DNA of 64,000 nt, from assembly GCA_942159475.1 (NCBI GenBank), contig OW804095.1, positions 153,630,517 through 153,694,516 on the forward strand, read 5' to 3'. Position 1 is the first letter of the stretch. Each line of letters starts with the position of its first letter. This stretch comes from Sthenelais limicola (lineage: Eukaryota > Annelida > Polychaeta > Phyllodocida > Sigalionidae). A model generated the notes under the pieces. The model ran no database searches and had not been told where the DNA came from. It was given only the letters and a program-made list of their open reading frames with translations. A program made the translations under genes and the position numbers. Positions 11,563 to 22,700 of the stretch are shown one piece after another.

Positions 11563-11804
11563 TATTGGGTCCGATTTTCCCAAAATGTACAATTGTCAGC
11601 TCTACACATTTAGGAAATTCTGCTTAATTGGGCTGAGAAATTAAGAATACCAGGTATATCTGAGTATATTCATTGTCGAATTGATTTATAGTATCAGTTC
11701 TGCTATTTTAAACTGCATTTTGAAGCTCATTTCTGTCTTGAACTTGGGTTATTTGAGAGAATTAATGAAGGCGAATTGTACATTTTCAGAAAATCTGACC
11801 CTAT
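11563..11804 (+). mobile_element. MITE-A copy, full length
   Basis: Starts TATTGGGTCCGATTTTCCCA, with TGTCAGCTCTACACATTTAG, and ends TCAGAAAATCTGACCCTATTA. Confidence 0.9.
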
Positions 11805-12187
11805 TAGGCTTCGGCCCTGGAGGAGGCCACCCCAATGGAAGGCGGCCAACTTTCCAAGAATAAGAACAAAATACATCAATAAATCAGGATTCACTGAGGT
11901 CGTTGGCCTTAAATAACTTAAAAACACTCAACAATGTTATCAAGATCGGCTTTGCTCCATTGGAGAGAAATTGGATTTTGAGTTAAAATTGAAACATTAA
12001 AAATAAAGTTTCTCCCAAGGGTATGGGTTGAATATGATCGACTCGGACATCATCCATGCATTATTTCTTTCATAATGAGAGCAAAATAAGCTGTTTTCTT
12101 TACAAAAGAAATTTTGTTTTTGGAGGCCATTTTAACAACCATTTCAAAAGCTACTTGTTGGAGAGCGCTTCTAAAATCGTTCAAGCC
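11805..12187. other. spacer without recognised gene
   Basis: Short open frame 12056-12313 extends into MITE-K sequence. It has no domain and is not regarded as a gene. Confidence 0.4.
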
Positions 12188-12396
12188 TCAAAGCTTTACT
12201 CTCAGCTAACGTCGGTCAAAAAAGACGAAGATTTTCTACTTTTTATTCAGTTCTTTTCCAATTCATCTAAATTTGTGGGGATTATGTCCAGTTGTTTTCT
12301 CTACAGGGCTTAATAAACGTCCGTATTTGTATTTGGAGGATCAGCCCGAACCCATTCTTATGATGACTTCACTTATTATCGCTCACCGGCCGCAGA
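12188..12396 (+). mobile_element. MITE-K fragment
   Basis: Begins AAAGCTTTACTCTCAGCTAA and shares GATTTTCTACTTTTTATTCA, GTATTTGGAGGATCAG and TCACTTATTATCGCTCACC with the copy at 7632. The right third is missing. Confidence 0.7.
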
Positions 12397-12471
12397 TAAT
12401 ACATTATATCTCTGTAGTTTGTATACTCTGTACTTTTAGTTTAGTTAGGAGAGTCTGACAATTGATCTTGT

Positions 12472-12575
12472 TCTTGTTCTTCTATGTTTTCTATATATTT
12501 TACACTGTACCAGTAGTCACATTATTCCATGCGAATCAAGATTCAAAATGGCGGCTATGCAAATCCCCTATTCTG
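12472..12575 (-). mobile_element. MITE-B fragment
   Basis: Retains the end TATGCAAATCCCCTATTC preceded by ATGCGAATCAAGATTCAAAA and GTTTTCTATATATTTTAC, matching one end of MITE-B at 39043. Confidence 0.75.
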
Positions 12576-12697
12576 ATCACAGTAATGGTGATACAACTTT
12601 TTATTATTTGTCATTTCTGCCGAAAGCACAGGTGGTCACCTCGCCTATGTAAAGCGTTGTTTATGCGTACCTGTAAGCTTATACCTTGATGTATGCT

Positions 12698-12938
12698 TGT
12701 GGGTCAGATCTTCAGAAAATGGACAATTGGCAGCTGTACACATTTAGCAAATTCTGCTAAATTAGGCTGAAAGTTGGTCAATGCTAGGTATATCTGACTA
12801 TATTTGATATTGCCTTGATTCGAACAATCTATTTGGTGATGTTAGACTATACTTTGAACCTGATTTATATGTTAAATTTAGATTATTTGAGAGGATTGGT
12901 GACGACAAATTGTACATTGTCTGGCGATTTCACCCATG
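12698..12938 (+). mobile_element. MITE-A copy, full length
   Basis: Left end TGTGGGTCAGATCTTCAG with GGCAGCTGTACACATTTAGC. The right end is TCTGGCGATTTCACCCAT (divergent right-end subtype). Confidence 0.9.
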
Positions 12939-13124
12939 TACATAGCGACATACCTATGGCAAACTGACAGCAATGTGAGGATTTCAAGCCTGAGGCTAAT
13001 CCTCCACCATTGGATACATATAAAGTGATATGAGAACTAGTGGGATGCCACCACAGAGACTGTAAGCATGTGCAGACATGCTAGAGGCTAATGTAGGCAT
13101 TGCATCATGTGCCTCTATAGGATA

Positions 13125-13353
13125 AATGGGTCGGATTTTCAGAAAATGTACAATTCAACTTCACCAATCTTCTCAAATAACCCACATTCCAGACGAAAAT
13201 ACAGTTCAACCTAACCAAACAGATTTGCTAGAATCAATGCAATGCCGAATATACTAGAATTTACCTAGTATTGACCAAATTGCAGCCTAACTTAGCAGAA
13301 TCTACTAAATGTGTAGAGCTGCCAATTGTACATTTTCTGAAAACCTGATCCAA
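13125..13353 (-). mobile_element. MITE-A copy, full length
   Basis: Left end ATGGGTCGGATTTTCAG, body blocks in reverse orientation, and right end TTTTCTGAAAACCTGATCCA. Confidence 0.9.
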
Positions 13354-13420
13354 ATAGAACAATAGTGGAGGGGTAGGATTGAAGCTTCACATACACCTTC
13401 ATGTCCATAACAACTTCATA

Positions 13421-13632
13421 ATATGAGTCAGCGCATTGGAGAATGCACAATTCCCCTTCAATAAGTCTCTCAAATGAGCTAAATTAATATAAAAACAAAG
13501 GTTCAACATAACAGTTCAACATAACCTAAAAGATTGTCCGAATCAATACTGATATATTAAGATATTATACAGCCTAATTTAGAAGGATTTAGTCACATTT
13601 AATGTGTGAAGCTTGTTATACCGTTGTACAAT
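13421..13632 (-). mobile_element. MITE-A copy, degenerate
   Basis: Decayed left end ATATGAGTCAGCGCATTGG, CAATAAGTCTCTCAAATGAG, two GTTCAACATAAC blocks and ACAGCCTAATTTAGAAGGA. The right TIR is hardly recognisable. Confidence 0.6.
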
Positions 13633-14201
13633 AATTTTTCTTTATTTTCTGATTGTAAATCTTAATAATACACCTTTGTCGATTTGCTTGATTTGTAAAA
13701 CTGTACTAGTATTTTTTCTGTTTTCTCCATTAGCTTTGACTGAGAACATTGTGTATCACATAACGCTTGGCTAAATAAAAATATTTAAATAAAAAAATAA
13801 ACAGCTGTTTATGATTCCTGTGTCTACCTGGGAAGATAGGCTCAATTATTTTCTAAATTGAGCATGTACTCAATCAAGGGTGGTGTATAATATCTTATAA
13901 GAATTTAAAAAAGAATGTAAAATTGTTATAACTACAATTCCCATAAACACTTCACATAAAGAAAATTATAACTGAGTGCATTTGCAATGCCCCCCCCCCC
14001 ATATCCATTGTAACTCCAGGTTACTTAAAATACGTTAAAGGATGATGAACAATGAATTTAAAATTTTAAACTTTTAATATTATGATGCCCTCAATATGAT
14101 AATAAAAGAATAATTTCATTATAGGGACGAAAGACCTCATTCCCACCAAATTTGACTTTTGAATAAAAATTCAGTTTGCCTGAAATCATAATGTTGTTTG
14201 C
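13633..14201. other. AT-rich spacer with an A-rich tail
   Basis: At 13770-13802 CTAAATAAAAATATTTAAAT and further A-rich sequence look like the 3' end of an old + strand retroelement. The rest has a C10 run at 13991 and no gene. Confidence 0.4.
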
Positions 14202-14558
14202 AATAATTAATATGGATATTTCAATAATTAATATGAATATCTCAATAATTAATATGGATATCTCAATAATTGATATGGATATCTCAATAATTGATATGGA
14301 TATCTCAATAATTGATATGGATATCTCAATAATTGATATGGATATCTCAATAATTGATATGAATATCTCAATAATTGATATGGATATCTCAATAATTGAT
14401 ATGGATATCTCAATAATTGATATGAATATCTCAATAATTAATATGAATATCTCAATAATTAATATGGATATTTCAATAATTAATATGAATATCTCAATAA
14501 TTAATATGAATATCTCAATAATTAATATGAATATCTCAATAATTAATATGGATATTTC
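14202..14558. repeat. 21-bp minisatellite, 17 units
   Basis: Exactly 17 units of the AATAATTGATATGGATATCTC type. Central units carry TTGATATGGAT, while flanking units carry TTAATATGAAT. The period is divisible by 3, so frames on both strands stay open (I-I-D-M-D-I-S and R-Y-P-Y-Q-L-L repeats). These are not counted as genes. Confidence 0.95.
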
Positions 14559-14877
14559 TGCATGGTATTGGAGAGGTCAGACCATGTCTATATTGATCTT
14601 CCTTGGTAAATGCCACAGCCTCTGAAACACCCTAATCAAGGAAGTAAATTAATTAATCATTGATTAAGCTCTCAATATTGATTAGACATTCAATGACTGG
14701 TAACAATTGAATAAGACCCATCTGGACGGGGCGGGAGAACTGGTCTATAATTATTGATTCAATAAAGCGTAAAAAAGAAAAATCAATTTCCCGTGTTTCC
14801 TGCTTCAGGCCTTAATTTCTCCTCTTCACAAAAGCATTCTTCTCCTCGTCCCAAGGTCAGGCTTAAATTAGCCCTTC
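14559..14877. other. spacer without recognised gene
   Basis: AT-rich sequence with many TTGATTAA/ATTAAT words and no supported feature. Confidence 0.4.
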
Positions 14878-15343
14878 AGACCTTCAGACCACTGGTTCTA
14901 AGGGTAAAAAGTGGGATTAAATCCACATAGAATGTTACACTGAGGATATTAGTCTTTGGTATGAATAAATGCAGTGTTTTACAGACCTTCAGACCTTCAG
15001 ACCACTGGTTCTAAGGGTAAAAAGTGGGATTAAATCCTATGTGGGTCAGATTCTCAGAAAATGTACAATTTGCAGCTCTACACATTTAGTAAGTTCTGAA
15101 AAATTAGGCTGCAATTTGGTCAATGCTAGGTAAATTCGATTATATTCGGCATTTGCATTGATTCTAGCAAATCTGTTTGGTTAGGTTGAACTGTATTTTG
15201 AGCTTTATTTTCGTCTGAAAATTGGGATATTTCAGAGAATTTGTGAAAGTGAATTGTACATTTTCTGAAAATCTGACCCATATTTAGAATGTTACACTGA
15301 GGATATCAGTCTTCGGTATGAGTAAATGCAGTGTTTTACAGCA
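14878..15343. repeat. 107-bp direct duplication, one copy carrying MITE-A
   Basis: Unit 1 (14878-14984) reads TTCAGACCACTGGTTCTAAG ... GATTAAATCCACATAGAATG ... CAGTGTTTTACAG. Unit 2 repeats it but is split by MITE-A between GATTAAATCC (ending about 15037) and TTAGAATGTTACACTGAGG (from 15284). Unit 1 therefore shows the pre-insertion sequence. Confidence 0.9.
15038..15283 (+). mobile_element. MITE-A copy, full length, with empty-site paralogue
   Basis: Left end TATGTGGGTCAGATTCTCAG, right end CTGAAAATCTGACCCATAT. Its boundaries are fixed by comparison with the uninterrupted duplicate at 14878-14984. Confidence 0.95.
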
Positions 15344-15701
15344 GTTAAACCCTGTCCCACCAAACCGATACTTGAACCGGATTTTTCATTCAAGCATAGT
15401 TTGATCTCGATTTCAAGAGGTTTAATAAAGTTGAATAAAGGTGAGGACGTGAATGAAAGTGACGGACTTCGAATTCGTTTGAAAATTGTTCAGAAATTGG
15501 CTCAAAGTGTCCCTCAACTGAAGAAGATCTTGGGAAAGAGCAGTGACATATTTATAAGAGTTGAACTAGAATTAGTCGGCAGTATACTACCTCAAGCACT
15601 AGATATAATGTGTATATTATATATATAATATAATATATAGAGAGAGGCCCAATATAAGAGTTGAACTAGAAATAATCGGCAGTATACTACCCCAATCACT
15701 A
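15344..15701. other. spacer with a short duplication and AT repeat
   Basis: ATAAGAGTTGAACTAGAA plus CGGCAGTATACTACC occurs at about 15554 and again at 15656. Between them is an AT microsatellite (15608-15642). The open frame 15326-15628 has no recognisable domain. Confidence 0.5.
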
Positions 15702-15935
15702 AATGGGTAAGATTTTCAGAAAATGTACAATTGGCAGCTCTACACATTTAGGAAATTCTGCTAAATAAGGCTGAAAAATACCAGGTATATCTAAGTATAT
15801 TTGGTATCGCATTGATTTAAAGCATCAGTTCTGTTATGTTAAACTGCATTTTGAAGCTCAATTTTGCCTTAAATGTGGGCTATTTGAGAGGATTGGTGAA
15901 GGCGAATTGTACATTTTCTGAAAATCTCACCCAAA
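15702..15935 (+). mobile_element. MITE-A copy, full length
   Basis: Left end AATGGGTAAGATTTTCAG, TTGGCAGCTCTACACATTTA, right end TTCTGAAAATCTCACCCAA. Confidence 0.9.
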
Positions 15936-16380
15936 TACAATAACTAGAAGCCTGCCTGGATCAGGAGACCCTATATATCAGCCCTGAACTAGAAGCCGAC
16001 CATCAGACCCTGGTAGCACCAAATGCCATAATTCCTGCCTTCAGCCCTAGGATGAGCAAGGGCCCCATTAGGGAGGAGGGAGGTAGAATAAAGGGATGAA
16101 AAGAGCATGAAAACATGGCTGCCATGTGAGGCTGAGGAGGCTGAGGCGGCCAGGTGGACGGGTGATGGATGCCAGCTAACCCTGCATACAGGAGCTGTCT
16201 ACACGGGTGGAGGCGGGGAGAGGCTGGAGCCCAATTAATGCCTGTTTAATGATACCTGCTTTCTCTCTCTCTGATTGAAGTCTCTGGCTGGATATGGGCG
16301 ATGCATGCCGTGGAGACTAGGGTGGGGAGGAGGGAGGGGGAGGAGGGAGGGGGAGGGGGAGGGGGGATGGGGGAGACGGT
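15936..16380. other. GC-richer spacer with G-rich tract
   Basis: Relatively GC-rich unique sequence. It ends in a GGGAGGAGGGAGGGGG tract (16318-16376) with several closely spaced G runs, so quadruplex formation is possible. No ORF is recognised. Confidence 0.5.
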
Positions 16381-16510
16381 TTGGTCTGGGCGTCAGAAAA
16401 TGTACAATTGACCTTCACCAATTCTCTCAAATAAGTCAAGTTTAAGACACACAGAATTTATTTTTGTATCAACACAATGCCAAACATATACAGATATACC
16501 TATAGTTTAG
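16381..16510 (-). mobile_element. MITE-A fragment
   Basis: GGGCGTCAGAAAATGTACAA, CCTTCACCAATTCTCTCAAA, then decay after ATATACAGATATACCTATAG. It abuts G-rich sequence on its left. Confidence 0.7.
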
Positions 16511-17330
16511 CGCTCCTTTCCATTAAATTGTAGGGCAGGGGGAAGGGGGAAGGGGGAAGGGGAAAGGGGAACGGGGAAAGGGCGAAGGTGGAAGCGGGGA
16601 AGGCCAGATGCTTTGGTCATTTAAGTGTCATTTAAGTGCCATTAAACGTCGCCTACTTGATATGGGCTATTATGGCCTGGCTTAGAGGGGGGAGGATTAA
16701 ATCTAAGACAGGAGGAACTCCCCCCCCCCCCCAATTGGATCGAGGGAGGCGAGCAAAGCCCATAGCCCAGCTGTTCTTTATGGGGTTGTGAACTGATCAA
16801 CAGGGACTAATGGAATACCTTCTTCCACACCTCGACATCAGAGAGAAATCCCCGCACTATAATTACACTGCAATAAACTATATACTATATCCTTTAGTCT
16901 ACTTCAGCCGCTGCTGTACATGTTCCCAGCACCCGGCCCATGGATGGAGGGGTAGAGGGCAGAGGAAGGTGAGTGGGAGTAATAGGATATGGACAGTAAG
17001 GCCCTGCCACTGTCAGTACTGGCACCAGTTCCTATATCATTCACATGGCCATACAACTGGATGAGCGAGGACCCACTGTGACCGAGTACTCATGTTTGAA
17101 AGCGATCCAAACAGTCTTTCAAGGCTAAATGAATGGAGAAATGATCCAGTGAGATGTGGAATGTTGGACGTGTACAATTTACACCAGCTATAGAATGGGA
17201 TACGCTTATGTTGGCTGTGGTTGATCTGCACAGAGCGGGAGAGGGGGCGGGGGGGGGAGAAGAGGGAGCATAGGGGGTATGGGGGAGAAGGGGGAAAAGA
17301 GGGGAGAAGGAGACAGAACAAGGGGGTAAT
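16511..17330. other. GC-rich spacer, polypurine at its start
   Basis: 16537-16600 is a GGGGGAA/GGGGAAA polypurine run. 16610-17220 is unique-looking, moderately GC-rich DNA in which regulatory sequence or short exons cannot be excluded. I recognise none. Confidence 0.4.
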
Positions 17331-18660
17331 AGAGGCAGAAGAGGGGTAGAAGAGGGGTAGAAGAGGGGTAGAAGAGGGGCAGAAGAGGGGTAGAAGAGGG
17401 GTAGAAGAGGGGTAGAAGAGGGGCAGGAGAGGGGTAGAAGAGGGGTAGAAGAGGGGTAGAAGAGGGGTAGAAGAGGGGTAGAAGAGGGGTAGAAGAGGGG
17501 TAGAAGAGGGGCAGGAGAGGGGTAGAAGAGGGGCAGAAGAGGGGTAGAAGAGGGGTAGAAGAGGGGTAGAAGAGGGGTAGAAGAGGGGTAGAAGAGGGGT
17601 AGAAGAGGGGCAGGAGAGGGGTAGAAGAGGGGTAGAAGAGGGGTAGAAGAGGGGCAGGAGAGGGGTAGAAATGGGGCAGAAGAGGGGTAGAAGAGGGGCA
17701 GGAGAGGGGTAGAAGAGGGGCAGGAGAGGGGTAGAAGAGGGGCAGGAGAGGGGTAGAAATGGGGCAGAAGAGGGGTAGAAGAGGGGCAGGAGAGGGGTAG
17801 AAGAGGGGTAGAAGAGGGGTAGAAGAGGGGTAGAAGAGGGGTAGAAGAGGGGCAGGAGAGGGGTAGAAGAGGGGCAGGAGAGGGGTAGAAATGGGGCAGA
17901 AGAGGGGTAGAAGAGGGGCAGGAGAGGGGTAGAAGAGGGGTAGAAGAGGGGTAGAAGAGGGGCAGGAGAGGGGTAGAAGAGGGGTAGAAGAGGGGCAGGA
18001 GAGGGGTAGAAATGGGGCAGAAGAGGGGTAGAAGAGGGGCAGGAGAGGGGTAGAAGAGGGGTAGAAGAGGGGCAGAAGAGGGGTAGAAGAGGGGTAGAAG
18101 AGGGGCAGGAGAGGGGTAGAAGAGGGGCAGGAGAGGGGTAGAAGAGGGGTAGAAGAGGGGTAGGAGAGGGGTAGAAGAGGGGCAGGAGAGGGGTAGAAGA
18201 GGGGCAGGAGAGGGGTAGAAATGGGGCAGAAGAGGGGTAGAAGAGGGGCAGGAGAGGGGCAGAAGAGGGGTAGAAGAGGGGTAGAAGAGGGGTAGAAGAG
18301 GGGTAGAAGAGGGGCAGGAAAGGGGTAGAAATGGGGCAGAAGAGGGGCAGGAGAGGGGTAGAAGAGGGGTAGAAGAGGGGTAGAAGAGGGGTAGAAGAGG
18401 GGTAGAAGAGGGGCAGGAGAGGGGTAGAAGAGGGGTAGAAGAGGGGTAGAAGAGGGGCAGGAGAGGGGTAGAAGAGGGGTAGAAGAGGGGTAGAAGAGGG
18501 GTAGAAGAGGGGTAGAAGAGGGGTAGAAGAGGGGTAGAAGAGGTGTAGAAGAGGGGCAGAAGAGGGGCAGGAGAGGGGTAGAAGAGGGGTAGAAGAGGGG
18601 TAGAAGAGGGGTAGAAGAGGGGTAGAAGAGGTGTAGAAGAGGGGCAGGAGAGGGTAGAAA
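17331..18660. repeat. 11-bp G-rich array with quadruplex spacing
   Basis: About 120 units of GAGGGGTAGAA, with variants GAGGGGCAGGA and AATGGGGCAGA. Each unit supplies GGGG and the linker is 7 nt (TAGAAGA), the canonical G-quadruplex spacing. Variant units recur in blocks, so a higher-order repeat is present. As 11 is not divisible by 3, the minus strand cycles through all frames every 33 bp and gives two long overlapping Pro/Leu/Ser-rich frames (17090-18910, 17206-18960). These are not genes. Confidence 0.97.
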
Positions 18661-19102
18661 AGGGGAGAAAGAGAGAGAAAAGTGGGGGCAGAATAGAGGC
18701 AGAAGGGGCAGAAGGGGCAGTGGAGGAGAGAAGAGTGGGTGAAGGGGAGAAGAGGGGCGAAGAGAAGAGTAGCTGAAGGGGGAGGAGGCGAAGGGTAGAA
18801 CTATACACGTGGGGGAGAAGGGGTAGAAGAGAGACCAAATGGGAAAAAGAGGGGCAAAGGAGGCGAAGAAGGGGAGAACGTAAAACAAATTCACTCCCCG
18901 TTTTATACAAATCAAATCTTCTGGATGAATCAAATGATAGTAAGGGTAGCTAAGGGTCATTCATTATATACCTCATCTCTATTGTAAGAGTCACAAACAT
19001 GTAGTAGGCTATACACATGTAATCTCCTAATCTATCTTATGTATGTCTCCGCTCCTGCCTTCCACCTACCCAGTAATCACTCACATTTGCTACACGATTC
19101 TC
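18661..19102. other. GA-rich shoulder and spacer
   Basis: 18661-18890 is irregular GA-rich DNA continuous with the 11-bp array. The rest is unremarkable. Confidence 0.5.
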
Positions 19103-19343
19103 TATATGGGTGGAATCACCGGAATATGTACAATTCGCCTTAAGCAACCCTCCCCCAAAACCCAACTTCCAGTCAGGAATAAGCTTCAGAATACAGTTTA
19201 ACATAACCGAACCGAACCGATTCCCTGAACATGCACAATACCAAATATACTGAGATATACTTAGTACCTATCATTTTAAAGCATAATTTAGCAAGATTTA
19301 CTCAATATTTTGAGCCGATTGTACACTTTCCAATGCCCTGTTC
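19103..19343 (-). mobile_element. MITE-A copy, diverged
   Basis: Left end TATATGGGTGGAATCACCGG, CAGTTTAACATAACCGAACC, AAGCATAATTTAGCAAGAT, GCCGATTGTACACTTTCC. The right end is decayed. Confidence 0.75.
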
Positions 19344-19851
19344 CTCCCAGGATGTTAAGCCGCAGGGCCGGACTATTTTATGGGCGTAGGAATCTTAAAT
19401 GACTTCTTCCGTGTAATTGGACTCGTGTGTGATGTGCCGAGGCTTTTACGCCATGGACGGATGCTAATCCGCGAGAGATATCCAGATATATATAGTGCTG
19501 GCTTGAGCTCAGATCTCTCTGTGTCTAATATCTAAATGGATGTTATATATATATGATTCAGGTAGGGGGTGATAAATGAAGAAGTTATCCTCAGACACTG
19601 CTCTTTGCTGTTTGTATGTATGTATGTATGTATGTATGTATGTACATACGTTTTTATTTCCGGAAGCGTACATTTTCAATAACATATCAAATTTTGACAC
19701 TGAAAAGGTCTTGGTCTCTTCTATGAAACCATAAATCTTCCTAAGGCTCCCCTTTGGAGAAAATGGAGTTACGTTATTAAATAGATACAGTAGTAATTGA
19801 TAGATAGATAGATAGGTTGATAGGTAGATGCACGTATACATGTATACGCCT
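19344..19851. other. spacer with (TATG)n and (GATA)n
   Basis: TATG microsatellite at 19614-19645 and GATA repeats near 19797-19825. The minus-strand frame 19509-19841 depends on these repeats and is not a gene. Confidence 0.5.
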
Positions 19852-19967
19852 TACAGCACTAGATACTCCAAAATGAGAGCATTCATACAAAGACTTCTTG
19901 TGAATAAAACACTTTGAAAAATATCGATTTTGCGACTCTTTTTCTTTAACACATCAGTTATATATAT
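19852..19967 (+). mobile_element. MITE-C right-end fragment
   Basis: AATAAAACACTTTGAAAAAT followed by CGATTTTGCGACT and AACACATCA matches the right end of MITE-C. Confidence 0.65.
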
Positions 19968-20073
19968 GCGCCAAGACGTCAGAACATCAATGAACAATCG
20001 AAAACCTTGCACAAAACCTTCCACTGTATTTTAATGATGGTTTTGCCGTTGACGCAATTCTTCCCAGCAATCG

Positions 20074-20233
20074 ATGGTAGTATACTGCCCCAGGAGTTAG
20101 TGGAAGACCAGCTATAAGAGCTGAACTAAACAGCCTGGTAAAACATCATACACCATGCAGTATATGGTAGTATACTACTACCCCAGTAGTTAGTGGAAGA
20201 CCAGCCATAGGAGCTGAACTAAACAGACTGGTT
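20074..20233. repeat. tandem duplication, about 90-bp period
   Basis: GGTAGTATACTGCCCCAGGA / GTTAGTGGAAGACCAGC / GAGCTGAACTAAACAG occurs twice, with small differences and a short spacer. Confidence 0.8.
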
Positions 20234-20580
20234 GCGATGATTCAGAGTGCATAACCTTTATGCGTAAACAATAATAGAACAAGACTTTATGAATCATTTA
20301 CAAAACAAATATGAAGGAAGTAATAAATCTAAATATGAGAAGTGAGGTAAGGTAGAAAGTATGCATATCCTTCTCTGTTGGCCTCTATAATGAACTATTC
20401 ACCTAATTAAATCTCCTTTTCACTACCATTGCACTTTTACAAGCTGCAGGTTTGAGACGAGGTGTATTTAACAAGGGTTGCTTGCTAATTGGCTTTTGCT
20501 TGATTGTTATGAAGTGGTAAGGTGACCTTTGAAATGAGCATGTTTTAAATTTGTGACTCCTCATTGGTGAAAAATAAACA

Positions 20581-21300
20581 GTGAGTCATGGGGCAGAGAA
20601 AATTAACTTTACACTCTAAGAAATGGGTGGTTCTGTACGATGACTTTGTGTAACTGAAGAATATAGAGGCTATGAAAACAGAGCATATGTGATGTGTTTC
20701 AGGAAAATGAGTCATAAGTCGCAAAAGATAGATTTTGAGGTACCATTAGATTTGAAAAGGTGAGATCAAGGGGATTCTAATGATAGTAAATAGTCTAATA
20801 ATCTGATAATAATAATCAGATAATAATTTGATCTTGTAAAAAAATCACTTTGAAAAATATCAATTTTGCGACTTATGACTCATTTCCTTGAAACACATCA
20901 CATATAGTAATAGAGGCTATGAAAACAGAGGATATGGTAATAGAGGATATGGAAACATTCAAAGATTCACTGAAAGACTATTGACACAGTGAGTCATGGG
21001 GCAGAGAAAATTAACTTTACACTCTAAGAAATGGGCGGTTCTGTACGATGACTTTGTGTAACAGAGGAATATAGAGGATATAAAAACAGATGATATAGTA
21101 AATAGAGGATATGAAAACATTCAAAAGATTCACTGAAAGACTATTGACACCATTCTGTGGTGCAAACATGTTTACCCTGCCTTGCAATGATTACCTTATT
21201 TGTGATGTGTTTTAGGAAAATGAGTCATAAGCCGCAAAAATTGGATTTTGAGATACCATCATATTTGAAAAGATGAGATTCTAATGAAAGCAAACATTAA
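20581..21300. repeat. 408-bp-period duplication containing MITE-C
   Basis: GTGAGTCATGGGGCAGAGAA through TGTACGATGACTTTGTGTAA begins at 20581 and again at 20989. Both units continue through AATATAGAGG and then a MITE-C end. Confidence 0.85.
20687..20904 (+). mobile_element. MITE-C short copy, both ends present
   Basis: TIRs TATGTGATGTGTTTCAGG / AAAATGAGTCATAAGTCGC at the left and their complement at the right (GCGACTTATGACTCATTT ... ACACATCACATA). The centre is internally deleted to about 218 bp. TA is present at both ends. Confidence 0.85.
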
Positions 21301-21310
21301 GGGCATCTAA
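21199..21310 (+). mobile_element. MITE-C left-end fragment
   Basis: GATGTGTTTTAGGAAAATGA, GTCATAAGCCGCAAAA, GATTTTGAGATACCATCATA and TTTGAAAAGATGAGATTC are shared with the full-length copy at 26399. Confidence 0.75.
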
Positions 21311-22066
21311 TACATACTTTTAGCTTTTCAGTTTGCTATTTGTATTTCTGAATTTTACCCTGCCTTGCAGTTTTTACCTTATTTTATATTGTTCGCCTTT
21401 ACACGAAGATAACTTGCCCAAATGTCTGTATTACTTTTACCACTGTATTAACATGTTATCATATATATACCATACTCTCGCTGTAATTAACCATTCCACC
21501 ATTCACATGTACTGAAACTAGTTGTTTATTAGTTTATATGAAACTCAACTCGTTCTAAAACAATGGCACTAGTCGGAAGAGATGGCATCACAGTCAGATA
21601 CAATCAACCAATAATTGTATATCAACATCAGCAATAAAGAATTGTTGAATTGAGGGACCCTTTCATATGAAATATGGGACCCAACTATATGAAATATATA
21701 TGATTATTAATGGTTAATATGTAAGAGCACGGCGTCGATAAAACTGTATTATGTACTTATGTTTTTATTCAACTCACAAAAACAATGCTTGCACATTGTC
21801 AGTGAGTTGGACATGTTTTTATTCGTAATGTGAGTAGCTGTAAAACCTGTATCTAAAGATAACTGAGATAGATTGACGTATTAGAGTTTTGTTGATGTTT
21901 AAATATATACAACTTATGTGATATCCGATAATAATAACATCTAGAACTATGTAAAACTTTTTGTATCTTTTAAATCAGGCTGTCCTGAGAATATTCGTAC
22001 TATATGTGTGAAAATGTTCAAACGTCCTGAATAAAATATTTTTAAATCAAATCAAATCATAGTATT
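21311..22066 (+). other. spacer ending in a LINE-like 3' tail
   Basis: No coding signal. Two retroelement-tail-like ends occur on the + strand: CAATAAAGAATTGTTGAATT near 21631, and CTGAATAAAATATTTTTAAA followed by repeated TCAAA at 22030-22062. Confidence 0.4.
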
Positions 22067-22450
22067 TCACTGTATAAAGCATCCAAACATGCCGTATCCA
22101 AATACGAAGCTATGTAATATTATGAGTCAATCAGATACCCATGCTTTTTTCATTATCCTAAAGTAGAAACGATTTCACCGGCGTCCGGAAAAGAGGGGAA
22201 GGTCTTGAGATATCGTTACAAAAATAAACATCCACGAACTATATTTTTTTATAGGTTTGCATGGCAAGGAAGACAATAAATTCACTCTTTCCTATTTCCC
22301 ACCATTTTAAGGAGGAAAATGAAACTTCTGATCATTAATTGATAGGAACCTTGAGGTTTTTTCCACCACTCACAGATAATGTTTCATTCTAAAAATGAAG
22401 CGATTCCATTTCAGATTTTGTGAGCAGAATGGGTTGTGTGATCGTAGGAC
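22067..22450. other. spacer without recognised gene
   Basis: Nothing supported. Confidence 0.4.
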
Positions 22451-22700
22451 TAATAGGGAGATTTAGCAACCACAACGCACCAACACATCACTAACGCATC
22501 CACTAACTATTAGTACATTATTACCGTTGTGGGGATATCTCGAGAGGCCTGCAATGCTGATGCCCTCGGCCTAGCGCCTCTCGAGATATCCCCACAGTGG
22601 TAGTAATGTACAAAAAGTTAGTGGATGCGTTAGTGCGTTGTGGTTGCTAAACCTCCTAGTGGATGCGTTAGTGCGTTGTGGCTGCTAAATCTCCCTATTA
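22451..22700. mobile_element. long foldback element (family H)
   Basis: Arms of about 95 bp meet at a loop of about 25 bp near 22560. The left arm begins TAATAGGGAGATTTAGCAAC and ends GGGGATATCTCGAGAGGC. The right arm is its complement from GCCTCTCGAGATATCCCC to GCTAAATCTCCCTATTA. The right arm also holds a direct duplication (TAGTGGATGCGTTAGTGCGT ... TGCTAAA, twice) absent from the left arm. TA is at both ends. It is non-coding. Confidence 0.9.

Noticed and set aside
14176..14625. 149-codon Ile/Met/Asp repeat protein
   Set aside because: Encoded entirely by the 21-bp minisatellite, with the reverse strand equally open.
17090..18960. 606- and 584-codon minus-strand proline/leucine-rich frames
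   Set aside because: An 11-bp repeat cycles through all frames every 33 bp, so two frames give the same repeated peptide. This is an artefact.
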